The notes beneath the pieces are model-generated. The model was not told the DNA's origin, ran no database searches, and worked only from the letters and a program-made list of their open reading frames with translations. Both the position numbers and the translations under genes were made by a program. From Nocardia higoensis NBRC 100133 (GTDB taxonomy: Bacteria; Actinomycetota; Actinomycetes; Mycobacteriales; Mycobacteriaceae), in NCBI RefSeq assembly GCF_000308595.1, contig NZ_BAGA01000116.1:20371-84370 (forward strand): 64,000 nt of DNA. Reading direction: 5' to 3'. Positions 1 to 8,415 of this stretch are shown piece after piece; the first letter of the stretch is position 1, and every line of letters starts with the position of its first letter.

Positions 1-83
1 CCGGTCGAATTCGCCACCGCGGCGGATCCGGCATCAGCGACGACGACACCGCGACGAACGAACAGAAAGACGAAACGGCACTG

Positions 84-1220
84 ATGGTCCTGAAGAATGT
101 CCGTGACTGGCTGGAGGCGCCCGCGGCGAATGTCGCCGAGCGCGGCGGTCGGCTCAATGTGCTGCGCGGCGCCGTCGCCCGGGTGACCACTCCCCTGCTG
201 CCCGACGACTACCTGCACCTGGCCAATCCGCTGTGGTCGGCGCGCGAACTACGCGGTCGCATCGTCGATGTGCGCGAGGAGACCGCGGACTCGGCGACCA
301 TCGTCATCCGACCGGGCTGGGGCTTCGATTTCACCTATCAGCCGGGCCAGTACATCGGCATCGGCCTGCTGGTCGACGGTCGCTGGCACTGGCGTTCCTA
401 CTCGCTGACCTGCCCGCCGAACTGGAATTCGCCCGAGCACGGCGGCAAGAAGGTCATCTCCATCGCGGTCAAGGCCATGCCGGAGGGCTTCCTGTCCAGC
501 CATCTCGTCGGCGGCGTGCAGCCGGGCACCATCGTGCGGCTGCAGGCTCCGCAGGGCGGTTTCGTCATGCCCTCCCCGCCGCCGCCGAAGGTGCTGTTCC
601 TGACCGCGGGCAGCGGCATCACCCCGGTGATGTCGATGCTGCGCGCGATGGACCGCCGCGACGGCATCGCCGATGTGGCGCATCTGCACTCCGCGCGGTC
701 GGAGCAGGACGTGATGTTCGGCGCCGAGCTGCGCGCGTTGCACGACAGGCATCCCGGCTTCGCCTCGCATCTGCGGCTGACCGGCGAGCAGGGCAAATTC
801 GCCTTGGCCGAGCTCGACGCCGAGTTCCCGGACTGGCGCGAGCGCGAGACCTGGGCGTGCGGCCCGGCCGCGATGCTCGACGAGATCGAGAAGCACTGGC
901 AGGCCGCGGGCCTGTCGGACAAGCTGCACGTGGAACGCTTCGAGATCGAGCGGTCGGCGGTCGGCGAGGGCGGCACGGTCACCTTCGGCAAGACCGGACG
1001 CAGCGTGGTCGCCGACGGGGCGACCAGCCTGCTCGAGGCAGGCGAGTCGGTCGGTGTGCAGATGCCGTTCGGCTGCCGGATGGGCATCTGCCAGACCTGT
1101 GTGGTGACGGTGGCCGAGGGCCACGCGCGCGATCTGCGCAACGGCGACGAGCGCCGGGCCGGCGACAAGGTGCAGACCTGCATCTCCGCCGCCGCGGGCG
1201 ACTGCACACTCGAAATCTGA
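84..1220 (+). CDS. Ferredoxin reductase with C-terminal 2Fe-2S domain (electron donor to desaturase)
   Basis: A 378-residue flavin/iron-sulfur reductase expected to pass NAD(P)H electrons through FAD and a plant-type 2Fe-2S centre to the membrane desaturase encoded 49 bp downstream. The FAD-binding motif RSYSLT lies near residue 112 and the pyridine-nucleotide motif GSGITPVMSML near residue 175. The C-terminal ferredoxin domain carries CRMGICQTC near residue 331 and the fourth cysteine in VQTC. The domain order FAD-NAD-2Fe2S and the neighbour match the Rv3230c/DesA3 pair of mycobacteria (recalled). The ATG at 84 gives the expected family N-terminus (LKNVRDWLEAP). Only 83 bp of upstream sequence are visible, so its promoter cannot be judged. 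Confidence in the role is high; the specific partner is inferred from adjacency. Confidence 0.9.
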   Translation: MVLKNVRDWLEAPAANVAERGGRLNVLRGAVARVTTPLLPDDYLHLANPLWSARELRGRIVDVREETADSATIVIRPGWGFDFTYQPGQYIGIGLLVDGRWHWRSYSLTCPPNWNSPEHGGKKVISIAVKAMPEGFLSSHLVGGVQPGTIVRLQAPQGGFVMPSPPPPKVLFLTAGSGITPVMSMLRAMDRRDGIADVAHLHSARSEQDVMFGAELRALHDRHPGFASHLRLTGEQGKFALAELDAEFPDWRERETWACGPAAMLDEIEKHWQAAGLSDKLHVERFEIERSAVGEGGTVTFGKTGRSVVADGATSLLEAGESVGVQMPFGCRMGICQTCVVTVAEGHARDLRNGDERRAGDKVQTCISAAAGDCTLEI

Positions 1221-1269
1221 GTCGCCGCGTACCCTCGACAGCAACGTCCAGCCACAGAAGGGACTGGCG

Positions 1270-2610
1270 GTGGCCATCACCGATATCCAGGCTTTTTCCC
1301 ACCTCACCGACACCGACATCGAGGCGCTCGGCCACGAGCTCGACACGATTCGCCGGTCGGTGGAGCAGTCACGCGGAGAGCGTGACGCGAAGTACATCCG
1401 GCGCACCATCGCCGCTCAGCGCGGTCTGGAGGTCGCGGCGAGGGCCGTGCTGTTCGGCAGCCGCAACCGGTGGGCCTGGCTGGCCGGCACCGCGATGCTC
1501 TCGGTCGCCAAGATCATCGAGAACATGGAGCTGGGCCACAACATCAGCCACGGTCAATGGGATTGGATGAACGATCCCGAGATCCACTCCACCACCTGGG
1601 AATGGGACCAGACCGGCCCGTCGGCGCAGTGGCGCCGCGCGCACAACTACTCCCACCACACCTACACCAACGTGCTGGGCAAGGACGAGGACCTCGGCTT
1701 CGGCATCCTGCGCATGACCAGGGACGAGCCGTGGCGGCCGATCCATCTGGTGCAGCCGGTGGCCAATCTGATCCTGGCGGCCACCTTCGAGTGGGGCATC
1801 GCCCTGCACGACTGGTCCATCGAAAAGCAGATCTCGAACGTTCCCGCCTGGGAACTCGGCTCGGCGCCGAACCGGGAATTCGCCCGCAAGATCCGCCGCC
1901 AGGTCGCGAAGGATTTCCTCATCTATCCGGCGCTGACCGGACCCGCCTGGAAGTCGACGCTGAAGGCGAACGCCACCGCGAATCTGGTGCGCAATCTGTG
2001 GGCCTACGCGGTGATCTTCTGCGGACATTTCCCGGACGGCGCGGAGAAGTTCACCATCGAGCAACTCGAGGGCGAGACGCAGGCCGAGTGGTACCTGCGC
2101 CAGATGCTCGGCAGCGCGAATTTCGACGCGGGGCCCGCGATGGCGTTCATGAGCGGCAATCTCTGCTATCAGATCGAGCACCATCTGTTCCCGGATCTGC
2201 CGAGCAACCGGTATCCCGAGATCGCCGAGCGGGTGCGGGAATTGTGCGACAAGTACGACCTGCCCTACACCACCGGTTCCCTGGGCAAGCAGTACCTGCT
2301 GGCTTTCCGCACGATTCACAAGCTGGCGCTTCCGGATCGTTTCCTCAAGCGCACCGCCGACGATGCCCCGGAGACGTCTTCCGAGCGCAAGTTCGTCGGT
2401 ATCACGTTGCCGCACACCGAACGCTGGGGTGAGCACAACCGGCTGATCACCGACCCGGTGACCGGAAAGCGCCGCGGGCTGCGTTCGGCCATTCAGGAGG
2501 CCAAAGTCGCGCTGGAGGAAAAGGCGCGCCACGAAAAGCAGGTGCTCCGGGAGAAGAAGGCCGCGCTCAAAGAGCTCAAGCGCTCCGGGATGCGCGCGCG
2601 CCGGGCCTGA
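1270..2610 (+). CDS. Membrane fatty acid desaturase (DesA3-like), paralog 1
   Basis: A 446-residue membrane-bound di-iron acyl desaturase, probably inserting a double bond in long-chain acyl-CoA. Three histidine clusters are visible: HNISH near residue 97, HNYSHH near residue 127 and QIEHH near residue 302, the last in the glutamine form typical of front-end and DesA3-type enzymes. It starts with GTG at 1270, 49 bp after the reductase gene, so the two are probably co-transcribed. Compared with its neighbour at 2721 it has an extra, strongly charged C-terminal tail of about 35 residues rich in Lys, Glu and Arg, likely helical and cytosolic. Substrate and double-bond position cannot be read from sequence. 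Confidence 0.9.
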   Translation: MAITDIQAFSHLTDTDIEALGHELDTIRRSVEQSRGERDAKYIRRTIAAQRGLEVAARAVLFGSRNRWAWLAGTAMLSVAKIIENMELGHNISHGQWDWMNDPEIHSTTWEWDQTGPSAQWRRAHNYSHHTYTNVLGKDEDLGFGILRMTRDEPWRPIHLVQPVANLILAATFEWGIALHDWSIEKQISNVPAWELGSAPNREFARKIRRQVAKDFLIYPALTGPAWKSTLKANATANLVRNLWAYAVIFCGHFPDGAEKFTIEQLEGETQAEWYLRQMLGSANFDAGPAMAFMSGNLCYQIEHHLFPDLPSNRYPEIAERVRELCDKYDLPYTTGSLGKQYLLAFRTIHKLALPDRFLKRTADDAPETSSERKFVGITLPHTERWGEHNRLITDPVTGKRRGLRSAIQEAKVALEEKARHEKQVLREKKAALKELKRSGMRARRA

Positions 2611-2687
2611 AATATCATGTCTCGGCCGCGATTTCAATGCGGGATTTACCACAGCCCGGTGGATGATTTGTCGCAGACCCAACAACC

Positions 2688-2716
2688 TACGGTCTCGTAA
2701 CTTACGGTACTGTAAC
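2688..2716 (+). promoter_or_regulatory. Tandem operator-like repeats upstream of second desaturase
   Basis: Two copies of TACGGT-N3-GTAAC (2688-2701 and 2703-2716) repeat with a 15-bp period and end 4 bp before the desaturase ATG at 2721. The second copy lies in a near-palindrome, TTACGGTACTGTAA (2702-2715). Position and symmetry suggest a repressor site, for example for a TetR-type lipid regulator. No such copies are seen upstream of the first desaturase, so the two genes may be controlled separately. The regulator is unknown. Confidence 0.5.
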
Positions 2717-2720
2717 CGCC

Positions 2721-3971
2721 ATGGCGATCTCGGATGTCAAGGAGTACGCGCACCTCACCGAAGCTGATGTAGAAGCCCTCGGTGCGGAGTTCGACGCGAT
2801 TCGACGACAAATCGAAAGTTCACGCGGCGAATCGGACGCGCGTTATATCCGCAATGTCATCAGACTGCAGCGCGGCCTCGAAATCACCGGTCGCGCCATC
2901 CTGTTCGGCAGCCGGCGGCGGCCCGCCTGGCTGGCCGGCGCGGGCCTGCTCGGCGTGGCCAAGATCATCGAGAACATGGAGATCGGCCACAATGTGATGC
3001 ACGGCCAGTGGGACTGGATGAACGACCCGGAAATCCACTCCACCTCCTGGGAATGGGACAACACCGACCCGTCCAAGCACTGGAAGCACACCCACAACTA
3101 CCTGCACCACAAGTACACCAATGTGCTCGGCATGGACGACGACATCGGCTACGGCCTGCTGCGCGTCACCCGTGACCAGCGCTGGAAGCCGTTCAATCTC
3201 GGTAATCCGGTCTACAACCTGATCCTGCAGCTGCTGTTCCAGTACGGCGTCGCCATCCAGCATCTCGAGCTGGGCAAGGTGGCCACCGGGCGCATCAAGC
3301 CCGGCACCCCCGAGCGCGCGGAATTCGAGCGTAAGCGCGACGAGGTGATCGAGAAGGTCGGCAAGCAGGTCGTCAAGGACTACGTGATCTTCCCGGCGCT
3401 GACCGGCCGCGCGTTCTTCTCCACGTTCACCGCGAACATGACCGCCAACATGATCCGCAATGTCTGGTCCAACGCGATCATCTTCTGCGGACACTTCCCC
3501 GACGGCGCGGAGAAGTTCACCAAGTCGGACGTGGACAACGAGACCCATGCCGAGTGGTACCTGCGCCAGATGCTGGGCAGCGCCAACATTTCCGGCGGCA
3601 AGCTCCTGCACTTCATGTCGGGCAACCTCAGCCACCAGATCGAGCATCACCTGTTCCCCGATCTACCGAGCAACCGGTACGCCGAGATCGCGGTGCGGGT
3701 GCGCGAACTGTGCGACAAGTACGACCTGCCGTACACCACCGGTCCGCTGCCCGCGCAGTACTTCAAGGCCTGGCGCACCATCGTCAAGCTGTCGCTGCCG
3801 AACAAGTACCTGCGCCACACCGCCGACGACGCCCCCGAGACCGCTTCGGAGCGCCGCTTCAACGGTGCCACGGCGCCCAGCTTCGACCCGGTGACGGGCA
3901 AGCGACGCGGCCTGCGCACCGCGCTCGGGCAGCAGCGCCGCCGGTTCAGCCGGCGCTTCGCCTCGGCCTGA
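2721..3971 (+). CDS. Membrane fatty acid desaturase (DesA3-like), paralog 2
   Basis: A 416-residue di-iron membrane desaturase closely similar to the gene just upstream, with the same opening (AISDVKEYAHLTEADVEALG) and the same histidine boxes: HNVMH, HNYLHH and HQIEHH. It is a tandem paralog. It differs by an insertion after the second box (around residues 190-215, charged and containing KPGTPERAEFERKRDEV) and by lacking the long charged tail. The ATG at 2721 directly follows an operator-like repeat, so transcription may start very close to the start codon. It probably shares the reductase encoded at 84. A different chain-length or regiospecificity is possible but not shown. Confidence 0.9.
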   Translation: MAISDVKEYAHLTEADVEALGAEFDAIRRQIESSRGESDARYIRNVIRLQRGLEITGRAILFGSRRRPAWLAGAGLLGVAKIIENMEIGHNVMHGQWDWMNDPEIHSTSWEWDNTDPSKHWKHTHNYLHHKYTNVLGMDDDIGYGLLRVTRDQRWKPFNLGNPVYNLILQLLFQYGVAIQHLELGKVATGRIKPGTPERAEFERKRDEVIEKVGKQVVKDYVIFPALTGRAFFSTFTANMTANMIRNVWSNAIIFCGHFPDGAEKFTKSDVDNETHAEWYLRQMLGSANISGGKLLHFMSGNLSHQIEHHLFPDLPSNRYAEIAVRVRELCDKYDLPYTTGPLPAQYFKAWRTIVKLSLPNKYLRHTADDAPETASERRFNGATAPSFDPVTGKRRGLRTALGQQRRRFSRRFASA

Positions 3972-4025
3972 TTCCGGAAGAACGACTGATCGGGCCGAAC
4001 GCACCGCGCCCGTCCGCGCCCCTGG

Positions 4026-4727
4026 TTGACTGAGACGGTGAACGAGGAACAGGTCGGCCTGTACGAGGCCATTCGGACGCGGCGTGATGTGCGTGCGGAA
4101 TTCACCGGCGATATCGTCGACGACGCGGTGCTGTGGCGCTTGCTCGAAGCGGCGCACCGGGCTCCCAGCGTCGGCAATTCGCAGCCGTGGGATTTCGTCG
4201 TGGTGCGCGAACCGGCGACCCTGCGCCGGTTCGCCGCTCATGTGGCGGACAAGCGGGTGGAATTCCGCGCCGGGCTGTCGCCGGACCGGGCCGTCACCTT
4301 CGAGCCCATCAAGATCGAGGGCATCGTCGAGAGCGGCACCGGGGTCGTGGTCACCTACGACCACGACCGCGGCGGACCGCAGGTGCTCGGCCGGGCCACC
4401 GTCCCCGAGACCGGGATCTACTCCACGGTGCTGGCCATCCAGAACCTGTGGCTGGCCGCCACCGCGGAGAAGATCGGCGTCGGCTGGGTGTCGTTCTACG
4501 ACGCCGGCTTCCTCGCCGAACTGGTCGGCCTGCCCGAAGGCATCCGCCCGGTCGCCTGGTTGTGTGTCGGGCCGGTCCGCGAATTCCAGACCGTTCCGGA
4601 TCTGGAGCGATTCGGCTGGCGCAGCGGCAGACCGCTCACCGAAGCCATCCACCACGAGCGGTTCGGCGCGGGCCTCGGCGCCCCTGAGCCCGCTACCGAA
4701 GCTGTTGCGCCGGAAGCGCATTCCTGA
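4026..4727 (+). CDS. bluB: 5,6-dimethylbenzimidazole synthase (BluB)
   Basis: A 233-residue nitroreductase-fold flavoenzyme. BluB consumes reduced FMN and oxygen to make 5,6-dimethylbenzimidazole, the lower ligand of cobalamin. Supporting motifs are IRTRRDVRAEF near the N-terminus, the FMN-binding stretch APSVGNSQPWDF, the segment GIVESGTGVVVTYD and the C-terminal GLPEGIRPVAWLCVGPV, which separates BluB from ordinary nitroreductases. The start is uncertain: TTG at 4026 or GTG at 4038 (VNEEQVG), with no strong Shine-Dalgarno for either. No cobalamin riboswitch is visible in the 54 bp upstream. No other cobalamin gene is nearby, so the gene sits alone. Confidence 0.85.
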   Translation: MTETVNEEQVGLYEAIRTRRDVRAEFTGDIVDDAVLWRLLEAAHRAPSVGNSQPWDFVVVREPATLRRFAAHVADKRVEFRAGLSPDRAVTFEPIKIEGIVESGTGVVVTYDHDRGGPQVLGRATVPETGIYSTVLAIQNLWLAATAEKIGVGWVSFYDAGFLAELVGLPEGIRPVAWLCVGPVREFQTVPDLERFGWRSGRPLTEAIHHERFGAGLGAPEPATEAVAPEAHS

Positions 4728-4818
4728 CCGACCGCGCAGACGCACCGGCGAGTTCGTCGGCCGTCGTGATCACCATGCGGGCGCCGGTCGCACCGGGCAG
4801 ATGTCCGAGACCACGACG

Positions 4819-4849
4819 ACGGCCCGTCGCCGGATGGGCGACGGGCCGT
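4819..4849. terminator. Bidirectional hairpin between bluB and hpf
   Basis: Perfect 13-bp inverted repeat: ACGGCCCGTCGCC at 4819-4831 and its complement at 4837-4849, around a 5-nt loop. It sits between the converging bluB and hpf genes, 13 bp from the hpf stop, and would serve both. There is no long T-run, as is usual in high-GC actinobacteria. Confidence 0.75.
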
Positions 4850-4862
4850 GCACACATGGCGT

Positions 4863-5591
4863 CTAGGCCAGCCTGATGAGGCCGTAGTCGAACGCGTGAC
4901 GTCGGTAGACCACCGAGGGGCGGTCGGTCTCCTTGTCATGGAAGAGGAAGAAATCGTGGCCGACGAGCTCCATCTGGTAGAGCGCGTCGTCGACCGTCAT
5001 CGGTGCCGCGGTATGCACCTTGGTGCGCACGATATGGCCGGGACCGAGGTTTTCGTGCTCGTCTCGGTCGTGCTCGTGCCCGGCCGCTCCATCCCTACCC
5101 TGCGCGAACAGCGAGTCGTCGAGCAGGCTGGCGGTGGCCTCGGCGACCGAGAGCGGTGTCTTGTCGCCGTAGTGCACACGCCTGCGGTCCTTGGTGCGGC
5201 GCAGCCTGCTCTCCAGCTTGGCGGTCACCGATTCGAAGGCCGCGTAGAAGCTGTCCGCGCAGGCCTCGGCCCGGACGACCGGGCCCTTGCCGCGGGCGGT
5301 GATCTCCACGCGCTGGCACGCCTTCTTCTGGCGGCGGTTGCGCTCGTGGAAGAGCTCCACGTCGAAGAGGAAGATCGTCGGATCGAATCGTTCGAGCCGG
5401 GAGAGCTTGTCGGACACATAAATTCGGAAGTGGTCGGGTACTTCGACATTGCGCCCCTTGACGACGATCTCCGCTCGTGTCGGCCGTGGCCGCTCGGCGG
5501 ATTCGTCGATTTCCATCGCAGTGGGCGTCGCGTCGAGCTCCGGCGCGTCGATGGTCGAGGGTTCTTTCACTGAAGGTCGTGAAGACGTCAC
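4863..5591 (-). CDS. hpf: Long-form ribosome hibernation promoting factor
   Basis: About 242 residues from a GTG at 5591, which is preceded by GGGAGGT at good spacing; the longer open frame upstream shows no family similarity. The N-terminal YfiA/HPF domain (KGRNVEVPDHFRIYVSDKL ... FHERNRRQKKACQRVEIT) binds the ribosome. The C-terminal dimerisation domain (KVHTAAPMTVDDALYQMELVG and GHDFFLFHDKETDRPSVVYRR) marks the long form that forms 100S dimers. The linker is charged and His/Glu-rich (GHEHDRDEHEN). It is the last gene of a leftward series; the secA1 that follows in M. tuberculosis is not here. The 278 bp upstream carry no gene and probably hold its promoter. Confidence 0.9.
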   Translation of the reverse strand: MTSSRPSVKEPSTIDAPELDATPTAMEIDESAERPRPTRAEIVVKGRNVEVPDHFRIYVSDKLSRLERFDPTIFLFDVELFHERNRRQKKACQRVEITARGKGPVVRAEACADSFYAAFESVTAKLESRLRRTKDRRRVHYGDKTPLSVAEATASLLDDSLFAQGRDGAAGHEHDRDEHENLGPGHIVRTKVHTAAPMTVDDALYQMELVGHDFFLFHDKETDRPSVVYRRHAFDYGLIRLA

Positions 5592-5869
5592 GCGTACCTC
5601 CCGGATCTGGCCGCACCAACCTTTGCGCGTGCGGCGGGGTTGAGCCGTACCGAGACTGACTGATTCCGGCGAGACCGTTCCTGAGTGGATCGCGGGCAGC
5701 AGATCGACTGCGAACACTTTCGCGGGCTCCCTTCCGGCCCGCTCACGCCGGGAAATCACACGGCACGAAGTTTCCGAGGCGCCACCTCCAAACTCCCGGT
5801 TCGGGTGTGTGACCGCGACGGTAGTCCGCCCGCGAGAGGTTTGCCACCGTTCACGCAAATTTCCTCGAG

Positions 5870-6514
5870 TCAAGCCACACACGTCACGAAGAAGGCCACC
5901 ACCGAGAGTCCCGAACATTCGAGAACCCGGACCGACTCGGTGGCCGTCGCACCGGTGGTGAGCACATCGTCCACCACCACTACCTCGCATTTTCCGGTGC
6001 GACCGACCTTCGCCAAGGCTCCGGGACGCAGTGATACCCGACCGCTCAGATTGTGCCTGCGCTCACCGGGCGACAGGCCCACCGAATCGTGTACGCCGCG
6101 CCATACCCGCAACATCGGAATCGCCCGGCAATTGCGCAGATACCCGGCCGCAATGCCGGCGACACGGAGCACCGGATCGCCTCCGCGCATCCGGGCGGCC
6201 GCGCGTCTGCTCGGCGCGGCCACCAGCAACAGCGGCCGGTCACGAGTGCGCAGCCGAGCCAACCCCCGGGCCAGTGCGCGGCCCAGCGGCCCGGCGAGAT
6301 CGCGGCGACCGCGTTCCTTGATCGCCAGTACCGCGCAGCGCGCGGGCCCGGTGTAGGGCGCCAGCGCCCAGCACGGGACACCGGGATCGGTGCGGGGTCG
6401 CACCCGGACGGGCGGGCCGGCCAGCGCGGCGTCGCAACCCGTACACCACGCCGTACCCGCGCGAGCGCAGCCGCCGCAGGCCACGGGGAGCATCAGATCC
6501 AGCAGGGTTCGCAT
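5870..6514 (-). CDS. ComF family phosphoribosyltransferase-like protein
   Basis: About 214 residues with the ComF layout. A short N-terminal zinc-ribbon-like segment (LPVACGGCARAG, then WCTGCDAAL) is followed by a PRTase type I domain. The PRPP loop VVVVDDVLTTGATATES near residue 180 is the clearest signature. ComF proteins assist DNA uptake in competent bacteria; in actinobacteria the role is unknown. The ATG at 6514 (MRTLLDLMLP) was preferred over a GTG at 6535 because the family usually starts there. It lies downstream of lpqB on the same strand, separated by a hairpin with DnaA-box-like arms, so it may be transcribed on its own. Confidence 0.8.
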   Translation of the reverse strand: MRTLLDLMLPVACGGCARAGTAWCTGCDAALAGPPVRVRPRTDPGVPCWALAPYTGPARCAVLAIKERGRRDLAGPLGRALARGLARLRTRDRPLLLVAAPSRRAAARMRGGDPVLRVAGIAAGYLRNCRAIPMLRVWRGVHDSVGLSPGERRHNLSGRVSLRPGALAKVGRTGKCEVVVVDDVLTTGATATESVRVLECSGLSVVAFFVTCVA

Positions 6515-6561
6515 GCACCGAGTGTGCACCCGCACCTCGACGGCTCCGGCGTATCCACGCC

Positions 6562-6596
6562 GGGTTGTCCACAGCCGCAGGGGGTGTGGACAACCC
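6562..6596. promoter_or_regulatory. Inverted repeat made of two consensus DnaA boxes
   Basis: TTGTCCACA (6565-6573) and its exact complement TGTGGACAA (6585-6593) face each other. With flanking GGG/CCC the arms are 12 bp, and the loop is 11 nt. Both 9-mers match the actinobacterial DnaA-box consensus TTGTCCACA exactly. A weaker relative, GTATCCACG, lies at 6551-6559. The element begins 8 nt after the lpqB stop on the minus strand, so it could instead be the terminator of mtrA-mtrB-lpqB. Both readings are possible. Confidence 0.5.
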
Positions 6597-6603
6597 CGCC
6601 TGG

Positions 6604-8415
6604 TCAGCCGGGCAGCACGGGAGTCGCGTCGTTGCCGACCAGACCGGGCATCTCGGTCCAGTAGGACGGCTCACCGGTATTGCCGGTCAGTTCCAGCACG
6701 CCACGCGCGTCGGCGACGTACTGGGCGCCGGGCGTGGCGGCGACCGCGCGCACCGGCGGTGTCAGGTTCGGCGAGGTGACCGGGCGCCACTCCGAGCCGT
6801 CGATGCGCACCGTGGAGACCGGGTCGATATTGCCCTCCCTGGCGATCAGCAGGGTGTCCCCGCCGATCCAGCTCAGCGAGACCGCGCTGCTGCTCAGGCC
6901 GACCGCGACCGGAACCGGTGTGGTCAGCGCGTAGCCGCCGTTCGCGCCGCGCACGATCAGAGCCACGTAGACCTTGCCGTCGGCGATGAGGGCCGCACGA
7001 ACGCCGGTGCGGGAGATACGCAGTTCGGTGATCGGCATGCGCAATGTCGGCCCCGCCGGATCGGAAGTCAGGCCGCTGATGTCGACCGGCTGCCTGGACA
7101 CGGTATTGGTCGCGCTGTCGTGCACTGCCCTGATCACCTGGACGCCGTCGATCACCGCCCAGGCCGCGCTGCCGTCGGCGTTCCAGGAAGGGCGGGAAAT
7201 GGTCGTGCCCTCGGCGACCGGGATCGCCGTGCCGCCGTAGGTGCCCACCATCAGCGTGCGCTGCGGCTCGGGCGCCGGACGGCCGGCGTCGGCCACCGCG
7301 GCGACCAGCTGACCGTCCGGGGAGAGCGCGGCCGAGCGCAGATTGCTGACCGACCCGAAATAGCCGGGCACGTCCACCACCCCGCCGTCGGTGACCTGGG
7401 CCAGCGTGCCACCCCGCAGCGCGTGCAGGCCGATACGATCGACCGCGCTCACCGACGGGTTGAGGTAGTCCACATCGCCGACGGTCCAGCCGCCGACCGC
7501 GTACCGGTCGTCGAGCGGCTGCCCGTCGGCCAGCAGGATGTAGGGGCCGGGAATGTCGGCCTGGGACAGGGTCAGGACGACCTGCCCGGCCAGCATCTCC
7601 TTGTCGCGCTGGTTCAGCCCGCCCGCGCCCGCGAAGTCCACGCGGATGCCGCCCAGCCCGACGCCGACATCCTGCGGGTCGCCGTTGGCCTTGGTGATCG
7701 GCCCGCGCAGCGTCACCGGCGGCGCCAGCCGGTTGCCCACCACCGGCGCGAGACTCTGGTGCGGCCCTTCGATGAGCAGCCCGAGCAGCCGCTGGGCCAG
7801 CTGGTTCTTGGGGACCGAGAGCCAGCGCAGATCCGGCACGGCCGCGGTGCCGGTCGGGTCGGCGAAATACAGCACGTAGCGGCGGTAGGACTTGGCGAAC
7901 GCGCCCACGTCCATCACGACGCCCGCGGGCAGCGACTCGATGCGCCACTCGCCGTCGACCTTGACCATCTCGATCTTGTTCTCGAGGGTGGGCTCGGTGA
8001 CCGCGCGATACGCGCCGTCGCCGGACAGCTCGGCCACCCGCTGCGCGCGGATCCGGTACGTGGCCCGGTCACCCTCGCGCGATTCCAGCAGGGTGTCGGG
8101 CCGTTCCACGATGGTGGTGCTCAGCGTGTCGTCCCACTGCGCCGACGCCGACGGAGTCATGTACTGGCGCGCGGCCAGGTGCCGGGTGGCCGGGTCGGCG
8201 GTGGCCGCCAGGAAATCCCGCAGCAGCAGGTCGGGATCGCGCCCGGCGATCGGTGGGGCGGGCCCGTCGAGGGCGGGCTCGCGGTCGATGGTGCGCAGCG
8301 CCTGCGGGGCGGACGACTCCGGCAGGCTCGCGCAGCCGGTGAGCACCATGAGCACGATGAGCAACAACGCGGGGAGCCCGGTGCGGCCGGAAGACCGGAC
8401 AACTCGCATCGTCAT
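6604..8415 (-). CDS. lpqB: Lipoprotein LpqB, accessory to MtrAB
   Basis: A 603-residue lipoprotein: the signal peptide (LPALLLIVLMVLTG) ends in a lipobox LTGC with the cysteine near residue 28. A GerMN-type domain follows (LSVPKNQLAQRLLGLLIEGP region), then a long beta-propeller-like C-terminal half with regularly spaced short strands (for example LSPDGQLVAAVAD and SWNADGSAAWAVIDG). LpqB sits outside the membrane and tunes the sensor kinase MtrB. The ATG at 8415 overlaps the mtrB stop in an ATGA arrangement, so it is translationally coupled as third gene of mtrA-mtrB-lpqB. Confidence 0.92.
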   Translation of the reverse strand: MTMRVVRSSGRTGLPALLLIVLMVLTGCASLPESSAPQALRTIDREPALDGPAPPIAGRDPDLLLRDFLAATADPATRHLAARQYMTPSASAQWDDTLSTTIVERPDTLLESREGDRATYRIRAQRVAELSGDGAYRAVTEPTLENKIEMVKVDGEWRIESLPAGVVMDVGAFAKSYRRYVLYFADPTGTAAVPDLRWLSVPKNQLAQRLLGLLIEGPHQSLAPVVGNRLAPPVTLRGPITKANGDPQDVGVGLGGIRVDFAGAGGLNQRDKEMLAGQVVLTLSQADIPGPYILLADGQPLDDRYAVGGWTVGDVDYLNPSVSAVDRIGLHALRGGTLAQVTDGGVVDVPGYFGSVSNLRSAALSPDGQLVAAVADAGRPAPEPQRTLMVGTYGGTAIPVAEGTTISRPSWNADGSAAWAVIDGVQVIRAVHDSATNTVSRQPVDISGLTSDPAGPTLRMPITELRISRTGVRAALIADGKVYVALIVRGANGGYALTTPVPVAVGLSSSAVSLSWIGGDTLLIAREGNIDPVSTVRIDGSEWRPVTSPNLTPPVRAVAATPGAQYVADARGVLELTGNTGEPSYWTEMPGLVGNDATPVLPG

